Assembly: GCA_029557915.1 (NCBI GenBank)
Contig: JAKQHS010000200.1
Location: 29,728 to 93,727, forward strand
DNA: 64,000 bases
From: Bacteroidota bacterium
Lineage (GTDB): Bacteria; Bacteroidota; Bacteroidia; Chitinophagales; Saprospiraceae
Reading direction: 5' to 3'
The notes below the pieces were generated by a model, which did no database searches, was not told where the DNA came from, and saw nothing but the letters and a program-made list of their open reading frames with translations. Positions 19,027-28,880 of the stretch are shown here, in pieces (position 1 is the first letter of the stretch; each line of letters starts with the position of its first letter). A program made the position numbers and the translations under genes.

Positions 19027-21099
19027 ATGTCACAAACCCACCGCCTGGCGGCCATCATGTTTACCGATATCGTCGGTTACACCGCTTTGATGGGGCAGGA
19101 TGAAAGGAAGGCCTTTGAATTTTTGAAAAAAAACAGGGAAATCCATCAAGAAATTATCGGGGAGTACCAGGGCCGTTGGATTAAAGAGCTCGGGGACGGG
19201 ATCATGGCCAGTTTCGAATCTGCCAGGAACGCGACCCTCGCCGCCATTAAAATCCAGGAAGCCTGCCGGGCAGCCGGTCTATATCAACTGCGCATCGGCA
19301 TTCACCTGGCCGATGTGGTGTTTGAAAACGAGGATGTATTCGGTGATGGCGTCAACCTAGCCGCCCGGATCCAGGCCATGGCGCCGGTCGGAGGCATCTG
19401 GGTTTCCGAATCCGTGCACCAAAATTTGGTCAATAAAAGGGACATCCGGTCGGAGTTTGTAAAAACCGTGGAACTTAAAAATGTACGGGAACCCGTCAAA
19501 GTCTACCGGATTTTGTTGGAGGGGGATCCCATAAAAAGCCCGGTGGTCAGGAATTCCCCTCAGGGCAGTAAACAAAAAAAATACCCGTGGTCGGGAAGAA
19601 AGGTTTTGATCTACCTGTTGCCGGCCCTTGCCGCAGGGTTTGCTTTGATTTATTTCAATTTAAAAAATACACGCGATCAGTCAGCCCATTCCTCGGATCC
19701 AGGGGCAGCCGTTGATCCTTCCATTGCGGTCCTTCCCTTCACGGACATGAGCCCGGACCAGGACCAGGCCTACCTGGGTGACGGGCTCGCGGAAGAAATC
19801 ATCACGGTCCTCTCAGGAATTAATAATCTGAGGGTGATTGGAAGGACCTCGTCATTTCAATTCAAAGGGGAACAAATGGACCTGAGGGAAATCGGAAAAA
19901 GATTGAATGCGGGGACCATCCTGGAGGGCAGCGTTCAGAAATCCGGGGACCGGATCCGGATTACGGCCCAGTTGATCCGGACCAGCGATCATAGCCATTT
20001 GTGGTCCCAGCGTTTTGACCGGGAGATGACCGATATTTTTAAAATCCAGGATGAAATAGCCGCCCATATTGCCGGGCGCTTAAAGTTGACTTTAAATCTT
20101 CCAGGGAATAACCTTCCTGCGAACCAGGTCACCAGCCCGGAGGCCTATACCCTTTACCTGAAAGGCCTCCATGCTTATAATGCCCAGCAATACGAACAAA
20201 GCATCGCGTACAACCAGGAGGCATTGCAGTTGGATTCAAACTATGCCGCATCTTACGCGTACATCGCGCTGGCCAAGGCCTGGATCATCAATAAACAGCG
20301 GGACTTTCAAAACAAGGCTGCCCTGGCCGATGCCCAAAATTATGCTTATAAGTCCATTGCCCTTTTTCCCGGGCTTGCCGAAGGATATTCCGCCCTGGCC
20401 CTGTTGGCATGGTCCATCGAACGGGACTTTCCGGCAGCCAGGGAGTTCTTTGAAAAATCCCTTCAACTCAACCCCAATGATGCCTTGATTTTGAACCGCT
20501 ACGGATACTTTTTACTCTGGATGGCTGATTTTGATAAAGCTTCCGCCCTCGCTTCAAAGGCCATGGAGCTGGATCCGGTGGATTACAACAGTTATTTCAT
20601 TTTAATCCGGGTAAACCAGGCAACCGGTCGCCTGGACAAGGCCGCCCAATTGATAAGAGAAGGAAATGGACTTTTCCCGGACCGGCAGAACCTGGCTTTT
20701 TTTGAAGTGAATAATGCCGATCTTTCCGGGGATTATACAAGGGTCATCCTCCTCTGTGATTCCATCCTCATTCATAAAAAAAGCCTGACCCCCGAATTTC
20801 TGGCCAAACTTTGTATAGCACAGTTCAAAACCCGTCGGTTCAGGGAAAGTGAAGCCATCCTGGCGCAGTTAAAAACCTTAGCGGCGGAGGGGGCCGAAGA
20901 CGCCGGTTTTTCCTTAGCCACAGTTTACGCTTCCAGAAATGTACCGGATTCCTGTTTTTATTGGTTAAACCGGTCGCTCGAGCGACTGGAAACACCCCTG
21001 AGGACTTTAAAAATTGACCGGGTTTTCGATCCTTTCAGAAAACACCCGCAATTTGAAAACATATACCGGCAATACGGTTTTGACAGGTATCCTCAATAA
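19027..21099 (+). CDS. Membrane-spanning class III cyclase with TolB-like and TPR domains
   Basis: 690 residues. The N-terminal cyclase (1-165) is nearly the same as the one at 14532: FTDIVGYT, KELGDG, FGDGVNLAAR, with all catalytic residues present. Residues about 192-213 form one hydrophobic segment (VLIYLLPALAAGFALIYF) that the 14532 protein lacks. This would leave the cyclase in the cytoplasm and place the TolB-like domain (about 230-350: SIAVLPFTDMSPDQDQAYLGDG) and TPR repeats (from about 372) on the other side of the membrane. That topology suggests a periplasmic sensor controlling second-messenger synthesis (inference). It is convergent with the 2H phosphoesterase gene, with stops 2 nt apart. 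Confidence 0.88.
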   Translation: MSQTHRLAAIMFTDIVGYTALMGQDERKAFEFLKKNREIHQEIIGEYQGRWIKELGDGIMASFESARNATLAAIKIQEACRAAGLYQLRIGIHLADVVFENEDVFGDGVNLAARIQAMAPVGGIWVSESVHQNLVNKRDIRSEFVKTVELKNVREPVKVYRILLEGDPIKSPVVRNSPQGSKQKKYPWSGRKVLIYLLPALAAGFALIYFNLKNTRDQSAHSSDPGAAVDPSIAVLPFTDMSPDQDQAYLGDGLAEEIITVLSGINNLRVIGRTSSFQFKGEQMDLREIGKRLNAGTILEGSVQKSGDRIRITAQLIRTSDHSHLWSQRFDREMTDIFKIQDEIAAHIAGRLKLTLNLPGNNLPANQVTSPEAYTLYLKGLHAYNAQQYEQSIAYNQEALQLDSNYAASYAYIALAKAWIINKQRDFQNKAALADAQNYAYKSIALFPGLAEGYSALALLAWSIERDFPAAREFFEKSLQLNPNDALILNRYGYFLLWMADFDKASALASKAMELDPVDYNSYFILIRVNQATGRLDKAAQLIREGNGLFPDRQNLAFFEVNNADLSGDYTRVILLCDSILIHKKSLTPEFLAKLCIAQFKTRRFRESEAILAQLKTLAAEGAEDAGFSLATVYASRNVPDSCFYWLNRSLERLETPLRTLKIDRVFDPFRKHPQFENIYRQYGFDRYPQ

Positions 21100-21101
21100 A
21101 C

Positions 21102-21698
21102 TCATTCGATTTTTTTTTCCGCGATCACCTGCCAGGCGACCCCATCGTGTCTTAAAAGGGAAATTTTATCCGCATGGAATTGATCTTCGAATTCGCCGGT
21201 GGCAAAGTATTCAAGGGCCCGGTGAAAGGCCGACCTACGCCGGCCGGCCTGGGCGAGGGTAATGTGGGGATGGTACACCCGGACATCGGGAACCACCGCC
21301 CCGCCCAGGATGGAAATAAAATGTGATTCCAGTTTTGTTTTTAATTCCAGGAGGGAAGGGTCTTCGACCACCCGGATATAGAGAACCCGGCCGTCAAAAT
21401 GGGAGAAGTTCTGGAGGCGGATCTGCGGAATGCCGGAAGGGTATTGGAAAACATCGAGGGCATGGAAGACCAGCGGTTCATTGCGTGGTTCAATCCAAAA
21501 GGGGGGGATCAGGGTAAGGTGAGGGGGGGAATTCATGGGCACCCTGCAATGGTATTCTTCCTTCACCCGGGATTTTAGCCGGTTAATTCTGTCCTGAAGC
21601 GGCGAAGGGCAGACCAATGCGACGAAATATCTGATCGGTTTTTCATCGCTCTTGGACTGAATTTCCATGCCGGCATTTCCCATAAATCCGGGATCCAT
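21102..21698 (-). CDS. 2H phosphoesterase (2'-5' RNA ligase family)
   Basis: 198 residues with the two H-x-T-x motifs that define the 2H superfamily: His60 (PPHLTLIPPF) and His145 (YHPHITLAQ), about 85 residues apart as expected for LigT/YjcG-like proteins. Members act on 2',3'-cyclic or 2'-5' phosphodiester bonds of RNA or small nucleotides. The exact substrate cannot be read from the sequence. An internal ATG at codon 11 (MEIQSKSDEKPIRYF) is an equally plausible start. Lying beside several nucleotide cyclases it could act on a cyclic nucleotide, but that is speculation. Confidence 0.8.
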   Translation of the reverse strand: MDPGFMGNAGMEIQSKSDEKPIRYFVALVCPSPLQDRINRLKSRVKEEYHCRVPMNSPPHLTLIPPFWIEPRNEPLVFHALDVFQYPSGIPQIRLQNFSHFDGRVLYIRVVEDPSLLELKTKLESHFISILGGAVVPDVRVYHPHITLAQAGRRRSAFHRALEYFATGEFEDQFHADKISLLRHDGVAWQVIAEKKIE

Positions 21699-21837
21699 CC
21701 TGCAATTTATACCCGGTTCGGTTTCTCTGGAAAATATTGCTACATTTAAGTAAGGATTTTATATCATTGTTTAATGAGGTCGCTTCAAAAATTCTTCCTC
21801 AGCATTTTGACCGTAAAGTCTTGGTAACAAATATGAT

Positions 21838-24800
21838 ATGAAGCTAAAAAGACCTTGCTCCACTCGGTTTTTGTTTTTATTGTTCCCGGTTGCCTTTTGT
21901 TGGACCGGAATATTTTCCCGGGTTTTTTCCCAGGAACATTCCGTGAAGGGGCTGCCTTTCATTACCAATTACCGCTACCAGGATTATAATGCCGATGGCG
22001 TCAATTGGTGGGCTGAGGAAGATGACCAGGGGGTGATGTATTTTGCAAATGCCCTTGGGATACTGATCTACGACGGCCAACATTGGGACCTGGTGAAGCC
22101 TCCGGGGGCGCCGGAGACCAGGAGTTTGGTCAAATCGAAGGATGGAACCATTTACGTGGGAACCAATGGGGATCTGGGATACCTGGCCCGGGGAAAGAAA
22201 GGTCAGCTTGAATTTATATCGCTTAAAGAAAAATTGCCCGGACCACACCGGCAATTTGCCGAAGTCTGGGAAACTCAGATATTCAGGGATGAAGTCTATT
22301 TCCGTACCAATAACAAGATTTTTGTTTGGAACGGGAGCGCTTTCCGGGTTCTCGAAAGCAAGGAGGGCTTCCATGTGGGGGCCGAAGTCAAGGGCCGGTA
22401 TTTTGTGAGGATCTGGACCCGCGGCCTGACTGAATTGCGACAGGACAGTTTTCATTTGGTGCCGAACGGTGAAAAATTTGCCAATGAACGGATTTATGTC
22501 ATGTTGCCTTACGATGACCAGCGTCTGCTTATTGGGTCCCGCACGCAAGGTATGTTTATCTACGATGGTAAGGACTTCACCCCTTTCAAAACGGAAGCGG
22601 ATCCCTTTATTGTAAATACCAGCCTGTATGGAGGCCGTATCCTGAGCAATGGCCTGATCGCCCTGAATACTTTCAACGACGGTATGGTGATCATTGACAA
22701 ACAGGGTAAACTCATCCAGCGGATCGACAAATCGGTGGGGCTGCAGGACAATTCGGTGGACCAGGTATTTGAAGACAGCCGGGGTATCCTATGGATGCCC
22801 TTGTTTAATGGAATCGCCAAATTTGACCTTAGGTCCTCCCTGACTTTTTACAACGAAGCGCTGGGTTTGCCCGCCAAAACCGTTTTCAGTGTGGGGACCC
22901 ATCAGGATCAAATCTATGCGGGCACCAACAACGGTATTTATAAGTTAAATCCGGTAACCAATCGTTTTGAAAAGGTTGAGGGTTCCAGCGGCCAGACGGG
23001 AAATTTTTTAGTAAATGGAAAAGATCTGCTGGTCAGCGGCGCGGAGAGGGGTTTGATTAAATTGGAAGGAAACAAGGGCATTGCCGTCATACCCGGTATT
23101 AATTATGATTTCCACCTCAGGTCCATACTCAGATCGAAGCTCGATACCACAGTGTTAATCTGTGCCTTGCGGAGCGGACTGGCTATTGTAAGATATTCGC
23201 CTTTGACCGGAGGATATGCGGTGGAGTCCTTCGCACCCATTTTAAATCTCGGCATCGGCCTGATCAGCGAAACGCCTGATGGTAATTTATGGCTGAGTGG
23301 TGAGGGTATCGGGGAAGTAAAACTGGTCAAGCCCGACCGGAGCAGCGGTAAATGGCTGCTCAACGAAAATGCCGTGGAGGTCTTTGACTCCAGGCAAGGC
23401 CTGCCCCGCAAAAACATAACCATCCTGGAGTATGAAGGCAGCGTGTATTTTGCTGCCGAAGCGGATTCAGTTTTTGTATTTGATGAAGGCCTGAAGCGGT
23501 TCATCCGCGATACGGGAGTGATCCTAAATAAACAATTTGTATATAACGCCGACTACACGCTTTTAGGCATAACCGATCCACGGGGACGGATCTGGGCCAA
23601 TTTTGGCCGGGGCGTTTTTGTCGCAATTCCCGCAGCCGGAGGAAAGCATAAAATCGTCAATGCCCCGTTTAAGGAACTGAAGAGAAACTATCCCATCTGG
23701 GACATCGCCCTTTCGGCAGGAAGCAAGGGGGAAGTAGTTGCCTGGATGAGCGGCAGGGAGGGGATCATCCGCTACGATGGGAACCTGGATGAATCGGTTC
23801 AGGATCCGTTTTCCTGCATTCTTCGCGGGATCACCTTGAATGAGGATTCGGTCTATTATGCCGGTTTCGGCCCGCCCTCCGGAAAGGCCTTATTTGACAA
23901 AGGTTGGAACACGATCCGGTTTGATTATGCGGCCCCGTTTTTTAAACTGGAAAATGAAACCCGGTTTTCCAGCATCCTGGAAGGCCGGGATAAACACTGG
24001 AGTGACTGGGATCTGCAGAATTCCAGGGAATTCGGAAATCTTGCGGCCGGTGACTATACCTTCAGGGTAAAGGCGAAAAACATTTATGACACGGAAAGCA
24101 GCGAAGCCACCTTTCCCTTTACCGTTTTACCGCCCTGGTATTCCACCTGGTGGGCTTATTTGGCATACCTCCTGCTGGCCGGGGCCCTGGTATATGCCAT
24201 TGTCCGATGGAGAACCAGGCAATTGCAGGAGAAACACCGGGAACTGGAACTCATGGTGAATGAGCGCACCGCCGAACTGAAACAGCGGGTGGATGAACTG
24301 GCGGTGATCAACAGTGTGCAGGATGGCCTGGCGAGGGAACTGGATATCCAGGGAATTTATGATCTGGTCGGCGACCGCCTGTGTACTTTATTTCCCGATT
24401 CTCAAACCCTGGTCATCCGGACCTTTGATCATGAGAAGGGGCTTGAACATTGGCATTATGCCAAGGAAAAGGGGGTCCGGCAAATCGTGGATCCCAGGCC
24501 CCTGAACTGGAACAGCCGCCAACTGATCCAGACAAAAAAACCTCTTGACATACAGGAACATTATGTCGAAACCGCAAAAAAATACGGGGGTACCGGGGTG
24601 ACCGCGGGACAAGCGCCCAAGTCCGCCGTTTTTGTGCCGATGATGTTAGGGGAGGTGGTCAAAGGATCGATCAGTCTCCAAAATGTGGACCGGGAACATG
24701 CCTTTAACGAATCCGATTTGAGACTTTTGACTACCCTGACCAACAGCATGAGCGTGGCGCTGGAAAATGCCCGTCTGTTTGATGAAACCACCCGATTGCT

Positions 24801-27800
24801 CAAAGAGACCGAACAACGGACGGCGGAACTGGCCGTCATAAACAGTGTGCAGGATGGTCTGGCCAGAGAACTGGATATACACGGTATTTATAACCTGGTG
24901 GGCGACCGGCTCCGCCAGTTGTTCCCGGATACGCAGACTCTGGTCATCCGTACTTTCGACCATGAAACCGGATTGGAACATTTCCAGTATGCCGTTGAAA
25001 AGGGGCAACATATTGAAGTGGCAGCCCGTCCTTTTAACTGGGCCAACAAATTGCTCATTCAAACCAAAAAGCCCGTTGATATCAAAGAAAATTACGTAGA
25101 GACCGCCCATAAATACGGAGGTACCGGGGTCACTGCAGGTCAGGCGCCCAAATCCGCAGTCTTTGTACCGATGATCGTGGGTGAGGTGGTGAAAGGTTCC
25201 ATCAGCCTGCAAAATGTCGACCGGGAGCATGCTTTCAGCGAATCGGACCTGAGGTTGCTGACCACCCTGACCAACAGCATGAGCGTGGCACTGGAGAATG
25301 CAAGGCTGTTTGATGAAACCAACCGTTTGTTGAAAGAAACGGAACAGCGTACCGCAGAACTGGCGGTGATCAACAGCGTCCAGGAGGGCCTGGCCAAAGA
25401 ACTCGACATGAAGGGCATCTATGACCTGGTGGGAGACCGGCTTTGTGAACTTTTTCCGGACACCCAAACCCTGGTCATCCGGACCTTCGACCACGATAAG
25501 GGCATCGAACATTTCCAGTATGCTATCGAAAAGGGCCTGCGCCTTACAGTGGAATCCCAACCTTATATCTGGGCCAGCAAGCATCTCATCCATGACCGGA
25601 AGCCCATCCTGATAAATGAAAATTACCTGGAAACCTCAAAAAAATACGGGGGAACCGGCGTCACCAAAGGAAGCCCTCCGAAGTCGGCGGTCTTTGTACC
25701 CATGCTGGTGGGGGATCTCGTAAAAGGTTCGATCAGTCTTCAGAATGTGGACCGCGAACATGCTTTCAGCGAATCGGACCTCCGGCTGCTGACCACCATC
25801 ACCAACAGCATGAGCGTGGCCCTGGAAAATGCCCGCCTCTTTGATGAGACCACCCACCTGCTGAAAGAAACCGAACAACGGACGGCGGAACTGGCCGTCA
25901 TCAACAGCGTGCAGGACGGTTTGGTCCGGGAAATGGATATCAACGCAATCTATGAACTGGTCGGTAAACGCCTGTGCGACCTTTTCAATACCCAGACGGT
26001 GCTGATCCGGACCTTCGACCACGCGGCAGGAATGGAACATTGGCGCTATGTCATTGAGAAAGGAGCAAGGCATTACAGCGAACCCCGTCCGCTCATCTGG
26101 GCCAACCGGTACATGATTGAGCACCGCAAGCCCATTTTGATCAACGAAAATTACCTGGAAACCGCTAAAAAATTTGGCGGTTCCGGCGTATCCATGGGAA
26201 AGCCGCCCAAATCCGCGGTCTTTGTACCCATGATCGTCGGGGAAGTGGTGAAAGGCTCGATCAGCCTTCAGAATGTGGAGATCGAAAACGCCTTTAGTGA
26301 ATCGGACCTCCGCTTGTTGACCACCATCACCAACAGCATGAGCGTAGCCCTTGAAAATGCCCGCCTTTTTGATGAAACGACCCTCCTGCTGGCGGAATCC
26401 AAACAAAGGGCCGCCGAATTGACCACGGTCAATAATATCAGCCGGGCCCTGGCTTCCCAACTGGATGTCCATGACCTGGTGCAGATGGTAGGTGATCAGT
26501 TGAGAGACCTGTTTAAAGCAAATATTGTTTACCTGGCCTTGTGGGATCCCAAATCCAATATGATAGATTTCCCTTACCAGTACGGGGAGGACATGCCTTC
26601 CCGCAAACTGGGCGAAGGGCTGACTTCAAAAATTATCCGGGATGGCCAGCCTTTGCTGATCAATAAAGATGTGGATGAAACGACCGCCCAACTTGGGGTC
26701 CAGCCCGTGGGGGTGTCTTCCGCATCTTACCTGGGAGTGCCTATACCCGTAGGCGAACGTATTATCGGGGTGCTGAGCGTGCAAAGCACCGAGCAGGAAA
26801 ACCGGTTCAATGAAAATGACCTCCGCTTGCTGACTACCATTGCCGCTTCGGTAGGAGTCGCCCTGAACAATGCAAGTTTGTTTGAAGAGGTAAAAGAAGC
26901 CCAGGCCGAAGCAGAAGCAGCCAGCAAACTGGCCGAAAAAGCCAATGAGGCCAAAAGCGCTTTTCTTTCTACCGTAAGCCATGAATTAAGGACCCCCCTC
27001 ACCTCCGTGCTCGGTTTTGCCAAGATCATTAAAAAAAGGCTGGAAGAAAGAATCTTTCCCGCCACGGACATCTCTGAGCCCAGGACGGAAAAAGCCATCC
27101 AGCAAGTATCCGAAAATCTCAATGTCGTGGTATCGGAAGGCCAGCGCCTGACCAGTCTGATCAACGACGTGCTGGATCTCGCCAAGATCGAAGCGGGAAA
27201 AATGGAGTGGAACCAGGAGAGCGTATTCCTCCCGGAAGTGGCGGAAAGGGCTATTGCAGCGACGACCTCTCTATTCGATCAAAAGTCCATCCGGCTGATT
27301 AAAGAAATCAGTACCGACCTGCCGGAAATCACCGGAGACCGGGACAAGCTGATCCAGGTCATGGTCAACCTGATCTCCAATGCCGTGAAATTTACTCCCC
27401 AGGGGACAGTAACCTGCAAAGTTTTCCGGGACAGAGATGAGATCGTGGTCAGTGTATCCGATACGGGGATTGGGATTGCGGAAAAGGACCATGCGGCCGT
27501 TTTCGAACAATTCAAGCAGGTGGGGGACACCCTTACGGATAAACCGAAAGGGACCGGCCTGGGCCTGCCCATTTGCAAAGAGATCGTCGAACACCACGGC
27601 GGGCGCATCTGGCTCGAAAGTGAATTGGGCAAAGGAAGCACCTTTTTATTCTCATTGCCCGTAACCAAGACCAAAACACCCCGGCCCCAGCACCTGGATG
27701 AGCTGGTAAAACAGCTTAAAGAGCAAGTGGCCCTGTCTCCCTTGAGTGTCGATAAACCAGCCGCCCATATCCTGATTGTGGATGATGACGACTCCATCCG

Positions 27801-28362
27801 GTCCCTGCTCCAGCAGGAACTGGGCGATGCAGGTTACCAGATTGAAGAAGCCCGCAACGGGAAAGAGGCCCTGGCAAAGGTCAGGGAAGGGCGGCCGGAC
27901 CTCATCCTCCTGGACATCATGATGCCTGAGATGAATGGATTCGATGTGGCGGCAGTGCTCAAAAACGATCCTCAGACCATGGATATCCCCATCATCGTCC
28001 TGTCCGTGGTTCAGGATAAAGCCCGCGGGTTCCGCATCGGCGTGGACCGTTACCTCAACAAACCGATTGATACCGGTATCCTCTTTAATGAAATCGGGAA
28101 TTTGCTGGAACAGGGAAAGTCAAAAAAGAAAGTGATGATTGTGGACGAAGACAGCGGGACCATAGGCACCCTGACCGAAGTATTGAAAACAAAAGGGTAC
28201 ACCGTCCTTGAATCCAATGTCCTGGAACTGGTGGAGAAAGCACTGGTACACCAACCGGATATCATCATTATCAACTCCCTTCTCTCGGGGAACCAGGAAT
28301 CCATTCAGGCCCTGCAATTTGAAAAGGGGATGGAGAATGTGTTGTTTCTGGTATATCATTAA
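21838..28362 (+). CDS. Giant hybrid histidine kinase: propeller, Y_Y_Y, five GAF, HisKA, HATPase, receivers
   Basis: 2174 residues. A signal peptide (FLFLLFPVAFCWTGIFSRVFSQ) precedes a periplasmic beta-propeller sensor and a Y_Y_Y-like Ig domain (to about 765), then a transmembrane helix at about 771-792 and a coiled coil. Four GAF units repeat at 531, 531, 531 and 528 bp (24301-26421), and a divergent fifth GAF lies at 26422-26890. HisKA has His1715 (VSHELRTPL). HATPase_c has NLISNAVKF, DTGIGI and GTGLGLPI. A receiver with LLDIMMPEMNG (about 1977-2090) is followed by a truncated second receiver-like segment (about 2097-2174) with Asn where the phospho-Asp should be (DIIIINSLL). Predicted to sense an external ligand and pass phosphate to its receiver or to the stand-alone receiver 79 nt downstream. 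Confidence 0.9.
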   Translation: MKLKRPCSTRFLFLLFPVAFCWTGIFSRVFSQEHSVKGLPFITNYRYQDYNADGVNWWAEEDDQGVMYFANALGILIYDGQHWDLVKPPGAPETRSLVKSKDGTIYVGTNGDLGYLARGKKGQLEFISLKEKLPGPHRQFAEVWETQIFRDEVYFRTNNKIFVWNGSAFRVLESKEGFHVGAEVKGRYFVRIWTRGLTELRQDSFHLVPNGEKFANERIYVMLPYDDQRLLIGSRTQGMFIYDGKDFTPFKTEADPFIVNTSLYGGRILSNGLIALNTFNDGMVIIDKQGKLIQRIDKSVGLQDNSVDQVFEDSRGILWMPLFNGIAKFDLRSSLTFYNEALGLPAKTVFSVGTHQDQIYAGTNNGIYKLNPVTNRFEKVEGSSGQTGNFLVNGKDLLVSGAERGLIKLEGNKGIAVIPGINYDFHLRSILRSKLDTTVLICALRSGLAIVRYSPLTGGYAVESFAPILNLGIGLISETPDGNLWLSGEGIGEVKLVKPDRSSGKWLLNENAVEVFDSRQGLPRKNITILEYEGSVYFAAEADSVFVFDEGLKRFIRDTGVILNKQFVYNADYTLLGITDPRGRIWANFGRGVFVAIPAAGGKHKIVNAPFKELKRNYPIWDIALSAGSKGEVVAWMSGREGIIRYDGNLDESVQDPFSCILRGITLNEDSVYYAGFGPPSGKALFDKGWNTIRFDYAAPFFKLENETRFSSILEGRDKHWSDWDLQNSREFGNLAAGDYTFRVKAKNIYDTESSEATFPFTVLPPWYSTWWAYLAYLLLAGALVYAIVRWRTRQLQEKHRELELMVNERTAELKQRVDELAVINSVQDGLARELDIQGIYDLVGDRLCTLFPDSQTLVIRTFDHEKGLEHWHYAKEKGVRQIVDPRPLNWNSRQLIQTKKPLDIQEHYVETAKKYGGTGVTAGQAPKSAVFVPMMLGEVVKGSISLQNVDREHAFNESDLRLLTTLTNSMSVALENARLFDETTRLLKETEQRTAELAVINSVQDGLARELDIHGIYNLVGDRLRQLFPDTQTLVIRTFDHETGLEHFQYAVEKGQHIEVAARPFNWANKLLIQTKKPVDIKENYVETAHKYGGTGVTAGQAPKSAVFVPMIVGEVVKGSISLQNVDREHAFSESDLRLLTTLTNSMSVALENARLFDETNRLLKETEQRTAELAVINSVQEGLAKELDMKGIYDLVGDRLCELFPDTQTLVIRTFDHDKGIEHFQYAIEKGLRLTVESQPYIWASKHLIHDRKPILINENYLETSKKYGGTGVTKGSPPKSAVFVPMLVGDLVKGSISLQNVDREHAFSESDLRLLTTITNSMSVALENARLFDETTHLLKETEQRTAELAVINSVQDGLVREMDINAIYELVGKRLCDLFNTQTVLIRTFDHAAGMEHWRYVIEKGARHYSEPRPLIWANRYMIEHRKPILINENYLETAKKFGGSGVSMGKPPKSAVFVPMIVGEVVKGSISLQNVEIENAFSESDLRLLTTITNSMSVALENARLFDETTLLLAESKQRAAELTTVNNISRALASQLDVHDLVQMVGDQLRDLFKANIVYLALWDPKSNMIDFPYQYGEDMPSRKLGEGLTSKIIRDGQPLLINKDVDETTAQLGVQPVGVSSASYLGVPIPVGERIIGVLSVQSTEQENRFNENDLRLLTTIAASVGVALNNASLFEEVKEAQAEAEAASKLAEKANEAKSAFLSTVSHELRTPLTSVLGFAKIIKKRLEERIFPATDISEPRTEKAIQQVSENLNVVVSEGQRLTSLINDVLDLAKIEAGKMEWNQESVFLPEVAERAIAATTSLFDQKSIRLIKEISTDLPEITGDRDKLIQVMVNLISNAVKFTPQGTVTCKVFRDRDEIVVSVSDTGIGIAEKDHAAVFEQFKQVGDTLTDKPKGTGLGLPICKEIVEHHGGRIWLESELGKGSTFLFSLPVTKTKTPRPQHLDELVKQLKEQVALSPLSVDKPAAHILIVDDDDSIRSLLQQELGDAGYQIEEARNGKEALAKVREGRPDLILLDIMMPEMNGFDVAAVLKNDPQTMDIPIIVLSVVQDKARGFRIGVDRYLNKPIDTGILFNEIGNLLEQGKSKKKVMIVDEDSGTIGTLTEVLKTKGYTVLESNVLELVEKALVHQPDIIIINSLLSGNQESIQALQFEKGMENVLFLVYH
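24301..26421 (+). repeat. Four in-frame tandem GAF repeats of 531/528 bp
   Basis: Unit starts at 24301, 24832, 25363 and 25894, each opening with AVINSVQ[DE]GL and closing with ALENARLFDET. Three spacings are exactly 531 bp and the last is 528. The units share long runs of identical residues such as SISLQNV and ESDLRLLTT, pointing to recent intragenic duplication or ongoing homogenisation. Confidence 0.9.
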
Positions 28363-28441
28363 GGGTGGATGGTGGATGGTGAATGGCGAAGGGTGAAAGG
28401 CGAAGGGATAAAAATATTGAATGAATTAAAAAATAGAAAGA

Positions 28442-28822
28442 ATGGCTCAGAAGATCTTAATCGTGGATGATGAAGCGCATATCCGGATGCTCATCGAACA
28501 GACCCTGGAGGAGCTGGAAGACGAAGGCGTCGAATTCATCACCGCCGACAATGGGGAGAAAGCCCTGCATCTGATTCAATCCGAAAAACCGAACCTGGTG
28601 TTCCTGGACGTCATGATGCCCAAAATGAATGGTATGGAAGTTTGCCATAAGGTTAAACGGGAACTTGGCCTGGAGGGGGTATTCATCATATTGCTCACGG
28701 CCAAAGGACAGGAATTTGACCGGCAGAAAGGGCAGGAAGTAGGCGCGGACGTTTATATGACCAAACCTTTCGACCCGGAAATGATCCTTGAAAAAGCCCG
28801 GCAGGTACTGGCCTTGAGCTGA
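28442..28822 (+). CDS. Stand-alone response-regulator receiver
   Basis: 126 residues, a CheY-like receiver and nothing else. It has the acidic pair in ILIVDDEAHIR, phospho-acceptor Asp56 in VFLDVMMPKMNG, the switch Thr (ILLTAKG) and the conserved Lys in YMTKPF (about 106). It lies 79 nt after the giant hybrid kinase and 58 nt before a GAF-cyclase on the same strand, so it is probably the diffusible phosphate carrier or competitor between that kinase and a cyclase output. No output domain is present. Confidence in the fold is high; the pairing is inference from position. Confidence 0.92.
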   Translation: MAQKILIVDDEAHIRMLIEQTLEELEDEGVEFITADNGEKALHLIQSEKPNLVFLDVMMPKMNGMEVCHKVKRELGLEGVFIILLTAKGQEFDRQKGQEVGADVYMTKPFDPEMILEKARQVLALS

Positions 28823-28880
28823 ACATGAGTCGTTTGAAACTAATTCACCTGAATCTAACCGGGCCATCCCTTTATAACTT

